Positions 24,501 to 33,355 of a stretch of DNA of 64,000 bases are shown in pieces; positions within the stretch are counted from its first letter, which is position 1, and each line of letters opens with the position of its first letter. The position numbers were made by a program, and so were the translations under genes. Origin of the DNA: Diphasiastrum complanatum (Eukaryota > Streptophyta > Lycopodiopsida > Lycopodiales > Lycopodiaceae); the NCBI GenBank assembly GCA_029204225.1, contig CM055101.1, positions 31,402,519 through 31,466,518 of the forward strand, written 5' to 3'. Below the pieces are notes generated by a model that was given only the letters and a program-made list of their open reading frames with translations, was not told where the DNA came from and did not search any database.

Positions 24501-27500
24501 AACCCAAATGGCATAACCAAAAATTCATGACGACCGAAACGGGTTCGGAAGGCCGTCTGGACGTCTTCATCTCGAATCCGTATTTGATGGTATCCACTTT
24601 TGAGATCTATCTTACTGAAAATGGTTGCACCTTGCAACGCATCCACTAGATCATCAATCCTGGGCATCAGATACCTGTGCTTTACAGTGATCTTATTCAA
24701 TCCCCTGTAATCTACACACATCCGGAAACTACCATCCTTTTTCTTATCAAGTAAAATAGGAGAGGGCAAAGGTGAATAACTTGGACGGATGTACCCCAAC
24801 TTGAGATACTCCTCCAACATCTTTCTGACTTCCTCTTCCTCTTTTAGGCTCATCCTATAAGGAGGCCTACATACCGGACTTGCCCCTGGAACACGCTCAA
24901 TACGATGATCAACGTTCCGACTAGGCGGCAATCCCTCTGGCATATTACTAATTAGCACGTGTTTGAACTCACTTGATGGGTCACATATAGACTGTAATGC
25001 AAATACATGTGCACTAGGGGATGCAAAAGTAAATGAAGCTTCTTGTATCTGATTATTACCAACATAACAATCAAAACTGGAATCAACATTCACATACACA
25101 CACGAGCAAAAGCTATATGCAATTATACATGCGCTCAAGGTGTAAAGACATTATTTATATGGTGCTGAGTTTTATGTGTACACTGATCATCATACTTTAA
25201 GGTATCTTTACACTCAGCCAGATTTGAAGGGCCGCCAAGCTCGGTGGGCCAAGCTGATGCAGGAATTTCATTTGGAAATTCGCTTCCGAAGAGGGAAGGA
25301 AAATGTGGTCGCTGATGCACTATCTCGTATACTGCATCAGATGAGCTTTACTGTGGTTGACAGTGGTCTCATGGCGACTGGGAGTTTTTGAGAGTCCCTA
25401 GTCACTCTAGGGGCTTGAAAACTGGTAAGTGTGCAAAGTTGTCAGCGTGTGTGGCCTAATGCGCGCAAGGTAGTCGACCAAACGGAAGAGTCAGTCGAGG
25501 CTGTCGCTTTCGTAAAGGCACACACCGGTACATATTTAACATACACCGTGAAGAATGGTATGTTATTGAGAAATGGAAGAGTTTTCGTGCCAGACGTGAA
25601 CGATCTTCGTGGTAAGATACTTCATGAATGCCATGATAGTCCCTGCGCAGGGCACCTTGGTATTGATAAGACCAGTGGCCACGATTGCAGCGGGATGTAA
25701 GAGAGTATGTCCAGCGTTGCACGGCTTGTCAGGAGAACAAGGCCGAGAGAGTAAGTCCTCCGGGCTTGCTACATCCACTTGAGATACCTACAGGAAGGTG
25801 GGAAAGCGTCTCTATGGATTTTATTGTTGGGCTACCCAAGACCCAGAATGGATTCAATTCCGTTATGGTAGTGGTAGACAGGTTTTCCAAGATGGCTCAT
25901 TTTATCGCAACGACCAAGAAGGTCACAGCTCCGCAAGTGGCTGAGTTGTTTATTCAGAATATTGTCAGGTTACATGGTCTTCCGAAGTCCATAGTTTTTG
26001 ACAAGGATCCCAAGTTTACGGGAAATTTCTGGATTGAGGTGTTCGCCAAGTTGGGAACACAGTTGCGGATGAGTAGCTCTGAGCATCCTCAGACGGATGG
26101 CCAGACAGAACGAGTGAATCAGATCTTGGAAGATATGCTTAGGGCATATGTGAGTTGTACGCAAACAGACTGGGTAAAGCATTTACCGCTATTGGAGTTC
26201 GCGTACAATGATAAGAGACATGCGTCCACTGGATTGAGTCCATTTGAGCTCAATTATGGTTTCAGGCCACTGAGTCCCGCAATCATAGGAATTCTGCATA
26301 GGGTACCTAGTGCTGTAGAGTTTTTGGCTCAGATGCAACAGAAGCTAGAGTTGGCACGAGATAAATTGTCCAAAGCTGTAGCTAGGGCAGAGAGTTATGC
26401 TCATGATAACCGTACCTATCGAGAATTTGAGAATGGAGATTGGATGTATTTACTAGTCCCTTCGAAGTCGAAGGTGCTATGCACAGGAAAGTGCACCAAG
26501 TTATCTCCTAGGTATTGTGGACCATGGTTGATAATTAAGAAGGTGAGCCAAGTAGCTTATAAGCTACAGCTACCTGTTGGATGCAAGGTGCATCCAGTAT
26601 TCCATGTTAGCAAACTGAAGAAATGTTTGCATGATGGCGATAGCCTGGTGGAAGGTCTAGTGTCTCTTGAGGAGAAAGACACCACAGGTTATAGGCCAGA
26701 CAAAATCCCAGATCGAAGGGAGCGACAATTGCGGAATCGTCTCCTTCAAGAGTATCTAGTAACCTGGAAAGGGCATCCATTGTTAGATGCTACCTGGGAG
26801 ATGCGACAGGCGTTGCAGAAGTCTTACCCAGAGTTTGTCATCGAGGACCGAAGACTTGCCAGAGGAGGGAAGGATTGTTAGAGTCCAGTTACGACTCTAT
26901 CATGACCTTGGCACGACCGGTCACCAGAGGGCCTGAGGCCAAGTATTGGCAAGGGCCAGTGACCGAGGAGGACATCAGTCCCAAGTTGGGACCGGTGCGT
27001 CACGAGTAGTGACCCGGTGTGGCCGCCTGACAAGTTGTCAGAGATGTGGTGTGTCTTGACCGTCAGGACCCTAGCCGTCAGTGACGAGATGCTAGCCGGC
27101 AAGTAGTCGGGGTGACCAAGAGGGTCACAGTTCTTTGGCGGGGCACGGGGGTGGTACCCTATGAGTCACTCAGTATTCACAGGTCACAGGGGCTAGGCAT
27201 GCCAAGTGGACTGATCACCCACAGGTGGATGCCATGTGCCAGTTGACGGGAATAGCAGGTAGAAGGACTCAAGGAGGGGCTGCCTATGGTTGGGAGGTTG
27301 ATTCTACACACCGGCTTCTAGGATTCACGAGCTTGGAGAGACTAGCTTGTGACACATCTCGAATCTCCATACAACCTAATTTTACATTTTCCCTAGCTTG
27401 CTTGCCTCTCCAAGTACCGATTTGCTCATGTTGGCCATTTTTATCTATTTTTGCACTCTTTTGATGATATTTCAACACTAATGGCCACGATGTTGATGCT

Positions 27501-30500
27501 CGTTAAAAAATACACCAACTTGGTAGAATATACCCAAGTCCACCTCCGCCAAACTTGGTGTAGATCAGCCAAACAAATTAAATTTACACAATTCTTGATT
27601 GGGTATCTTAGGCAATGAAATGGTGAAGTCAAGCGTGATAAACATTATTTCTCCACTTCGGGGCGATCTCTCTGTCTGCCGGCGCACCATAGTTTGCACC
27701 ACCTTTTGTTTGGGTTAATCTGGCTTTCGTACAGCCAAATAGTGGGTAGAAGGCTAAAATTGACGTCAAAATTTTCTTTTAAGGAATCTCCTCATTGTTT
27801 ATTTCACAGATTGAATAACACTTAAAGCTTAAAACATGAGAATCACCTCAAGATAGGTAAACCTAATATTACATAGTGGGAACTCATTACATGTCCCCGA
27901 CACATGTCAAACTGAAATAAATACAAGTGTACACACTACATGGGTATTTTGAAACCTGTAGTAACAAAATACTTTTGGAGGTCAAACTTCAATTTTGACT
28001 GATAATGTCGTTAAACTTAGGATGTCTGTACTGCAACAACAAGGATGTTAATGTTGCACATTGCGAAAGCATAAAATGCCGAAGTCTCAAAAGGAACTGG
28101 ACAATATGGCCAAAATATTGATGCTGATGTCATGTTAGTTGTAAGATAATGAGTGAATGCATAGAGAAAAATGTGAGATAGCTATCGAGCTATACAAAAG
28201 GACCAATACTACCAATAAAAAATAGTGACATAAACGTCATCACCAATGAATGGCATAACAAAGCTACTCTATCCATAGATTCAATGTGTGCTAATATTGC
28301 ATCCTGAGAAGAACAGTGACTGCATAATGGCTGACTAATACCATCACGAATATGTGGTAATAGCCAATTGAGTTTGCCGAAACAAATATGCACAAAGTAG
28401 ACTTATAGGCCTTCAGTGCCATGCAAAAATGGAACGGTAGAAGGATGGAGTTACGAATAGAGCCACAGCTGATCTAGAGCTAAGCTATGAAAGCATCACA
28501 TAAGCAAGACTTAAGCTATGAAAGCAGCACATAAGCAAGACTTAACCCTAGAAAGCAGGAAAGAGAGAGATTAAGGAGACTAGAGAGAGAGATCAATATC
28601 ATCAGCTGAATATCAAATGACACAGTTTCCTTACTTATAGCCAAGAGGAAGCCCTAAAAGGAAGCTTCCGGTGGCTAGGGCCCAACTGGGAGGGAAAATA
28701 GTGCACCCTCCAAGAAGGCCCCCACTCTCTAGTAATATGTCCAAATGGCCTAATAATGAATATTAAGGCCGCAAGTGATGGTGTATGATAAAAGACATCA
28801 ATAGGCTCCCATGTGGCCTCCTCAACAGGACGACCATCGAACTGGACCAAAAACTGAATCTGCCGGCAGCATCGACTATGGTGAAGGCGAACTTGGTGAA
28901 TGGCAGCTGGTAAGAAAGGGAACAGCTCAGGATCAACATCATGGCGACGAAGGGAACATCTCGGCCGCGTCATCTGAAACCAAGCAATATGGAACAACCA
29001 GGAATGCCAAGGAACCAGAAGAAGATCAAGCAGCAACCAGGAATGCCAAGGTATCCGTAATGCCCAAGATAGTAGAGGATCAGCCGAAAAGATAGGGACA
29101 TCATACCAAGGTATCCAAAAAGCCCGAGAAGGTAGAACTGCATCAGCAACGGGAAGCCAATAAGGAAACTGGAAAAGAGATGGACACTCATCGCGAATAG
29201 CCGCATCATACACGTAACCATCAACCATATGTGCAAACTCAGTGATATAGGTGCCCCAAGAAAAGATAGCAGCATCGGAAGACCAGCACCAAGGAGTAGG
29301 AACATAAGCAGGATGACAGGCACACTGTAGTAGCATGGAAAAGCAAGCGATATGCCAGGAAACATGGATCATAAAGAGATCATCCTGACAAAGGATTTGG
29401 AACAACATACGTAGGCATAATAACAGAAGCTGAAACCGTAGACCCATGAATAATATCGAAATAAGGAGCATAGGCGACAACATCTATAGCATGGCGGTCA
29501 GGAACACGAGTAGCATCAAAGTACTCAACAACAATATCAAACCATGGAACAACATCATCAATAGGATCATAGCATGCTATGTCAGTATCAAGGACCATAT
29601 CAGCCGCAACCTGTATATGTGAATCAGCATTAGTAGGAACCTGTATATGTGACTCTAACTCACTATGGGATACGATGACGAGCTTAGGTAGATCAATAAC
29701 TATCTCAAGTAAATTAGGCAACTCGCTCAAACTGTGTGATATAGGATCCTGAAGGTCAGCGAACTCTGCAGACGTGTAACATTGGACAAAAGCAGCTCGA
29801 CGGTCCACAATGCAAGGAATTGGAACTGAAGGGGCAGGTGTAGGGGTGGACATAGCGGGAAAAGATGAAGCAGAAGGACGGGGTTGGGAAAAGCGGGAAG
29901 GAAGGGTGTCAGAGTACTTGTGCTGTAAAGTACTGGCAAGAGACATCGCCTCAACAAGTGTGGGAGGACGGAAGGAAGAAACATCGTAACGTAAGGCACC
30001 ACGAAGCCCAGCAATGTAACGAGAAATAAGCTTAGTGGGCGGTAGATGTGTGAAAAGATAAGAAAGCTCCATAAACTGATATGTATAAAAAGCAAGGTCA
30101 CTGGTCTAAGTGAGACTACGGAATGTATCACGTTCGCGGTTGAGCCATTGAGGATCAATCATAGCATGACGGAGGTCACGGCGAAAGGTATGCCATATAT
30201 GGAGCCCTTCCCGATCAGAATCAGCTCGATAAACTTGCCACCACGTGGCGGTGCATCCATCTAAGTGTAAAGCAGCCAACTGTATCTTCTGAGGATCAGT
30301 CTTAGGGTAGATCTGAAAATATGTGTCAAGCTTAGCAAACCAATTCTCTAATAAGTTCCCTTCAGAGGAACCGGAATAGGTAGCAAGCTGTACCCTATCA
30401 CGAAAGTCTCGAGCAAAGTGTGGCTCAGGAACTGGGGGACGAGGAAAGAAACCAGGAGGTGGGTTAGGTGGAATGAACGGTCCACCACCAGGCTGACTAG

Positions 30501-33355
30501 CAGAAGAAGATGGAAATCCAAATGGAGGGGGAGTCCCAAATTAAGGAAAGACAAGAGCTTTTCCAGGACCATGAGGCTGTAAAGAATCAATATGTGACTG
30601 CATAGTAGGAAAGCCGGTCATAACTGTATCGAAGCGAAGAACAAGGCCATAAAGGGTTTCATCCATGCGCCGAAATCGATCGGATAAGTTTTCCTGAATA
30701 GTTTCACTCGGGGTAGGTGAATGTGACATAATGATAGTGGAAGGAATAGACGAAAACTTGAGGGAGCGGACTCTTGTCGTCACCCCAAATTAGTCTATTA
30801 AAACCAATATTATCACAACTAAGAAAGGGCAGCAATCAGCAAATGGAAAAAGTGAAAATGAAGGCTGTAAAAATGCGTTGGACAGCCAGGAGGGAAATGT
30901 CGAAAGATGGCTGGAAACGGATAAAATAATAGGCGAAAGTGACAAGTCGGAAGGGCTGGGGCAGCGATGAACAAGCTGCAGGATTTTGGCAATTTGGAAT
31001 AGCAAACGATTACGGAATTGGGTGATTTTTGGATAGGAGGCTAAAGAGAGAGAGAGAGAGAGCGCTGAAGATCCAAGCTGAAAATGGGTGCTGGGCAGCA
31101 GCTAGTAAGATCCACAAATGTCCTGCAACATGATGGAAAAAAAAACCGCTGAAAATGATGAAGTAGGGCGTTGAACAGCCTCCAAACAATCAACAAAATG
31201 GACAGCAAATCGGTGGAGAAATCCGGCAAAGATGGCAAGGTAGTAGGGCGCTGGGCAGTAGCTACCAAAATCCGTACATAACCTGAAAAAAAAAATGGAG
31301 AAAACCGTTGAAAATGGTGATGAAGTAGGGCGCTGGACAGCCTCCAATCAAGCCACGAAATGGGCAGCAAATCGGTGGAGAAAATCGACGAAAGTGACAA
31401 GGTAGTAGGGCGCTGGCCAGCCTCTACCAAATCTGGAAAAACGATGGAAAGCTGATGAAAAAATCGACGAAAGTGATGGGTTAGTAGGGCGCTGGACAGC
31501 CTTTACTAAATCTGAAAAAAAGATGGAAATCTGATGAAAAAATTGACAAAAGTGATGGGTTAGTAGGGCACTGGACAGCCTCTACTAAATCTGAAAAAGT
31601 AATGCACAGGAAAGTGCTCTGATACCAAGTTACGAATAGAGCCACAGCTGATCTAGAGCTAAGCTATGAAAGCATCACATAAGCAAGACTTAACCCTAGA
31701 AAGCAGGAAAGAGAGAGATTAAGGAGATTAGAGAGAGAGATCAATATCATCAGCTGAATAACAAGTGACACAGTTTTCCTACTTATAGCCAAGAGGAAGC
31801 CCTAAAAGGAAGCTTCCGGTGGCTAGGGCCCAACTGGGAGGGAAAATAGTGCGCCCTCCAAGAAGGCCCCCACTCTCCAGTAATATGTCCAAATGGCCTA
31901 ATAATGAATAATAAAGCCAAAGGCCGACCATATAGTCTAAGTGTCACTAATGAATAAAAAAGGGCCCAAGGCCTGCTTATGCATAAAGTAAAGTAAATCT
32001 AAATGGACGCGGCGAATGTAATGAGCCGAGTCCATAACTGATGGACACTACGACCACATACAAGCCAACTAGGTAGCATTCCAGCAATAATGCAATGCCA
32101 AGACCGAGAAAGAACACCAAAAATGAATTTAGTGTATGGAAAAGTAATGAAAAGAGATGTAGCCACACTGTTAACTGTGACAACATGCCTACAAAGTGTG
32201 ATGTGTATGTACCAAGTACACCAATATAACATCAATCATGAACTTGTGGTATGCATGCAGTGTTGCGCGGTTGAGCAAATGGACCCCAATGTAAATGTTC
32301 AGAGCAATAGTACCAAATAGAGGAAGCATGATAGTCGTGATGGTAATGGTAGCTATAATAACCTGAGAGTAGTAACCTGTAGTAGTGTCAACTACAATGA
32401 AATACCGACCCAATTTTATAGTCAAAAAGTGCCATGAAAATGTTCTAGAGACCAAGAATGACATGTACAAATACCTGAGAATCTATAATTAGATTCCAAG
32501 TTAACTGACTTGATACCCCAAGAATGCCAAGTAGTTAAATGAAGAAGCAACTCTATATGTTACCCCTTTCATATTGATGAGATCAAGCCAATGCATCTGG
32601 CAGATTCAAAATCAACCACTATCATGTTTTCTCGCCAAGACCCCACATGATGAAGCCCAGAAGAGTAGCGCCCTTTGTAGATGGATCAACAGAGCCTATA
32701 GAAAGCTGGTGCCCACTTGTTCACAAAGCAGGAGCCATAGCAGCTCAGCCCTGTTACAGGTAGTGGGCTTTGGGCTGCATTCTTTTTCTTTACCTTTTTT
32801 TCTATTCTTTGTACTGGACGTGCTTTGTGATGTTGGGGTTGTATCCAACGCCATGCGTCATTTCTTGCAATTATTCATGTACTTTTGAAGTTTCAGATCT
32901 CATGTTTGCTAGTTTCACCTTGTGTGCTGGTAAATTTTGAATAGGTTTAGTTGTCAGGCTATTTATTAGTGGAGCTTAGTAAGTTTAGTGACTGAAAATA
33001 CATACAATCATTAGAAATAGTAACTGCATGCATCCGCAGATAGGTAGTGTGTGCCATGACTTCATTGGGAAATGATTTGTTGCAGGTGGCTGCAGGCTAG
33101 CGTCATAACCTGCAAGCCATCTGCAGCTACGTCTTGTCATGATGTTTAAATACCTAATTTAAGAGATGGCCTTTGGACAGCTTTAAAGTATGGTTTATAT
33201 CTTATGATGTTGACATGCTATTGTTTGCTCAGGTAAGTGCAGCTGCTGCGGAGCGCTGTCTTGATCCTATTCCACTCGAATCTGCTGTTGTTGAGAAACT
33301 CATCCTAGCCAAGCGTGCAAAAGCTTCAGAATTTGAGGGCACCTCTTTACAATAG
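9545..33355 (+). CDS. VPS51: VPS51 homologue, C-terminal seven exons (5' partial)
   Basis: This is the C-terminal half (349 aa) of the GARP/EARP tethering subunit VPS51 (UNHINGED in Arabidopsis), which acts in endosome-to-trans-Golgi retrograde transport. Exons: 9545-9823, 10023-10136, 10389-10460, 10590-10640, 10850-11083, 18274-18450 and 33233-33355 (stop TAG). All junctions are GT-AG and every intron is phase 0. Diagnostic stretches are LARLSVYIEQIAVPKITE, GEKLLRQ, YKEPRDVRMFVDLLFEE, a Ser/Thr/Arg linker, AKLFKQRIEIFTKPEYTQ, GFQQIQLDTQYLRDPL and AAAERCLDPIPLES. They agree with the plant protein as I remember it. The N-terminal half (about 400 aa) is not seen and should lie upstream. Two introns of 7.2 and 14.8 kb are packed with transposons, but splice sites and frame are intact, so the gene is probably functional. 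Confidence 0.93.
13347..16018 (+). mobile_element. APE-type LINE relic, RT domain deleted
   Basis: This is a non-LTR retrotransposon remnant. The first frame (13347-13808) encodes a 153-aa piece with FNIRVRGIANTQ, possibly an ORF1-type RNA-binding protein. Next come pieces of an apurinic-like endonuclease: ETHESQERDLPTFPGY, then DIDIFVTTCYFPPVSSSF, NFNARTASRQ and a terminal LSDHSFLSFSL (the conserved Ser-Asp-His). The RT is essentially missing. A C-terminal zf-RVT-like segment follows (CSLGENESEEHFLFRC, 15515-15600), then an acidic tail ending with FFSSLS and TGA at 16016-16018. Many stops and frameshifts make it dead. Two PCNA-box-like motifs are discussed under findings. Confidence 0.8.
16840..17040 (+). 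pseudogene. Ty3/gypsy protease C-terminal fragment
   Basis: The plus-strand translation includes VCVIPMERYDLILGADWF followed by QTMTFLPDDV. This is the typical segment after the protease active site of gypsy polyproteins. No complete protease or RT is present. It precedes an LTR piece at 17199-17330. Confidence 0.65.
17199..17330 (+). repeat. Partial LTR of gypsy family I
   Basis: The sequence after a purine-rich tract (TAGGGGAG) reads AGGTAAGGACTCAGCTTATT and continues with GCAGGCCTTGGGCCCTTTT. This matches the U3 start of the LTR at 31628-32039 (its minus strand). Homology fades after about 17330, so only the first 120-130 bp of a 3' LTR remain. Confidence 0.65.
19448..20440. mobile_element. 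Possible non-autonomous DNA element with GGAAC-rich ends
   Basis: Two GC-rich clusters of CCGGAAC/GTTCCGG motifs (19452-19520 and 20347-20436) bound about 900 bp of AT-rich sequence without a convincing gene. The same interrupted 16-bp sequence, TATGTG...TTTTGATCTA, lies just outside both clusters (19432-19447 and 20439-20463). That could be a target duplication or older repeated sequence. Clustered terminal motifs resemble subterminal repeats of hAT-like elements, but no clean terminal inverted repeat was found. Confidence 0.35.
21712..22673 (-). pseudogene. Ty1/copia gag and RT fragments
   Basis: On the minus strand, 22673-22404 encodes a copia gag (UBN2-type) piece with HELHLLGERIRDVELVQ and RPLTFEELASILL. 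After a gap, 22125-21712 encodes a copia RT piece: MSKPEGFELKGQEHKVCKPK, YSLKQAPRF and the catalytic motif VVLYVDDLVTIGNN. Protease and integrase are missing between them. It is a deleted relic next to the gypsy insertion at 22764. Confidence 0.85.
22764..23239 (+). repeat. 5' LTR of gypsy insertion
   Basis: This 476-bp LTR begins TGTTGGAGTC and ends CTTGTGACA. Compared by eye with the right copy it shows about 15 substitutions and a 3-bp indel, roughly 3% divergence. It is noticeably GC-richer than the surrounding intron. Confidence 0.92.
23242..23254 (+). other. Primer-binding site (tRNA-iMet type)
   Basis: TGGTATCAGAGCC lies two bases after the 5' LTR and matches the plant initiator-Met tRNA primer site. 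Confidence 0.88.
23880..25100 (-). pseudogene. Gypsy reverse transcriptase in inverted orientation
   Basis: An open minus-strand frame (start 25138) carries an almost complete gypsy RT. Motifs in order: LLDKKKDGSFRMCVDYRGLN, FSKIDLKSGYHQIR, FLVMPFGLTNAP, the catalytic FIDDILVFSK, LGHVVTAEGISVDP, and the start of RNase H (FDLETDASGTAVGAMLSQE, ending SKKLT near 23890). After that the frame runs into unrelated leader sequence and stops at 23714. The RNase H continues on the opposite strand from about 25100, so this block was flipped with only a few codons lost. RT residues look intact, but it cannot be translated from the element's own transcript. Confidence 0.9.
25100..26881 (+). pseudogene. 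Gypsy RNase H-integrase-chromodomain remnant
   Basis: The plus-strand frame resumes RNase H at about 25100 (YTDHHTLRYLYTQP). Integrase follows with CTACQENKAERV, SMDFIVGLPKTQ, DKDPKF and SSEHPQTDGQTERVNQ. The C-terminal GPWLIIKKVSQVAYKLQLP box precedes a chromodomain (YLVTWKGHPLLDATWE) ending at 26881. Compared with the copy at 2973-4201, a 25-bp deletion near 25674 removes part of the zinc-binding region and shifts the frame. A foreign patch sits at 25375-25433. An in-frame stop follows ALKV near 25138. Confidence 0.9.
26876..27354 (+). repeat. 3' LTR of gypsy insertion
   Basis: This 479-bp copy of the left LTR begins TGTTAGAGTC, overlapping the stop region of the chromodomain frame. It ends CTTGTGACA directly before the CATCT duplication. 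Confidence 0.92.
28449..28770 (-). repeat. 3' LTR of family-I element, U3 start missing
   Basis: This copy matches the right LTR from its TAACT end inwards up to about 28770 and lacks about 110 bp of the U3 start. A roughly 31-bp internal duplication (CTTAAGCTATGAAAGC region near 28490-28540) is present only in this copy. GGCTATAAGTAAGG near 28640 on the minus strand is a possible TATA region. Because the 5' LTR still has the missing U3 part, the loss most simply happened after insertion. Confidence 0.85.
28771..28900 (-). pseudogene. Gypsy chromodomain remnant
   Basis: The minus-strand frame 29483-28635 includes FLVQFDGRPVEEATWEPIDV near 28870-28790. This is the typical Trp-Glu core of a chromodomain at the end of gypsy integrases. 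The frame then runs into the truncated LTR. Upstream of it the frame is a Trp/Pro-rich spacer, not an integrase core. Confidence 0.7.
29380..30783 (-). pseudogene. Gypsy family-I gag remnant
   Basis: The minus-strand pieces 30783-30541, 30590-30348 and 30072-29380 encode a gag related to the one at 949-2341. Recognisable parts are MDETLYGLVLRFDTV near the N-terminus and PPTKLISRYIAGLRGALR followed by FRPPTLVEAMSLASTLQHKY. Frameshifts near 30540, about 30350 and 30100 separate the pieces. No zinc knuckle was identified. Confidence 0.8.
31120..31615 (-). repeat. Six ~80-bp tandem repeats in family-I leader
   Basis: GTAGGGCG landmarks at 31162, 31243, 31325, 31405, 31484 and 31563 give periods of 79-82 bp. 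The array lies between the PBS and gag and matches the array at 2290-2888. The period is not a multiple of three and no long frame is kept, so the array is non-coding. Confidence 0.9.
31616..31627 (-). other. Primer-binding site (tRNA-iMet type)
   Basis: The minus strand reads TGGTATCAGAGC directly after the 5' LTR end TAACT, which fixes that LTR boundary. Confidence 0.9.
31628..32039 (-). repeat. 5' LTR of family-I element (412 bp)
   Basis: On the minus strand it begins AGTTATGGACTCGG and ends CGTAACT, followed by the PBS. The outer end abuts the GATGG duplication. GGCTATAAGTAGG near 31790 (minus) is a likely TATA region. Confidence 0.88.

Larger units (their letters stand above)
22764..27354 (+). 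mobile_element. Ty3/gypsy insertion with inverted RT segment, TSD CATCT
   Basis: This is a complete LTR-to-LTR insertion of 4591 bp. LTRs lie at 22764-23239 and 26876-27354, with TGT...ACA ends. The flanking 5-bp duplication CATCT is at 22759-22763 and 27355-27359. A plus-strand PBS follows the left LTR and a purine tract (AGAGGAGGGAAGGA) precedes the right one. Internally the leader is followed by an RT segment in minus orientation, then RNase H, integrase and chromodomain in plus orientation. Gag and protease are absent. It is non-autonomous as it stands. Confidence 0.93.
28449..32039 (-). mobile_element. Ty3/gypsy family-I insertion, TSD GATGG
   Basis: This is a complete 3591-bp insertion on the minus strand, flanked by GATGG at 28444-28448 and 32040-32044. 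Order on the minus strand: 5' LTR (32039-31628), PBS (31627-31616), leader tandem repeats, gag (30783-29380), a Trp/Pro-rich spacer, chromodomain, and a truncated 3' LTR (28770-28449). No protease, RT, RNase H or integrase core was recognised. The LTR ends are AGTTA...TAACT rather than TG...CA. It can only have moved with enzymes supplied by another element. Confidence 0.9.
18451..33232 (+). other. VPS51 intron of 14782 bp
   Basis: The donor GTGAGT at 18451 and the acceptor CTCAG ending at 33232 bound this intron. It contains the GGAAC-rich element (19448-20440), copia scraps (21700-22680), a gypsy insertion with an inverted RT segment (22764-27354) and a family-I gypsy insertion (28449-32039). 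Unassigned stretches are 18.45-19.4, 20.5-21.6, 27.36-28.44 and 32.04-33.23 kb. Confidence 0.9.

Noticed and set aside
21660-28215. A shared stretch (TGAGATAGCTATC...CTATACAAA) near 21668 and 28172, considered as LTRs of one large element
   Set aside because: Only about 45 bp match, no primer site or duplication lies nearby, and other complete elements lie between.
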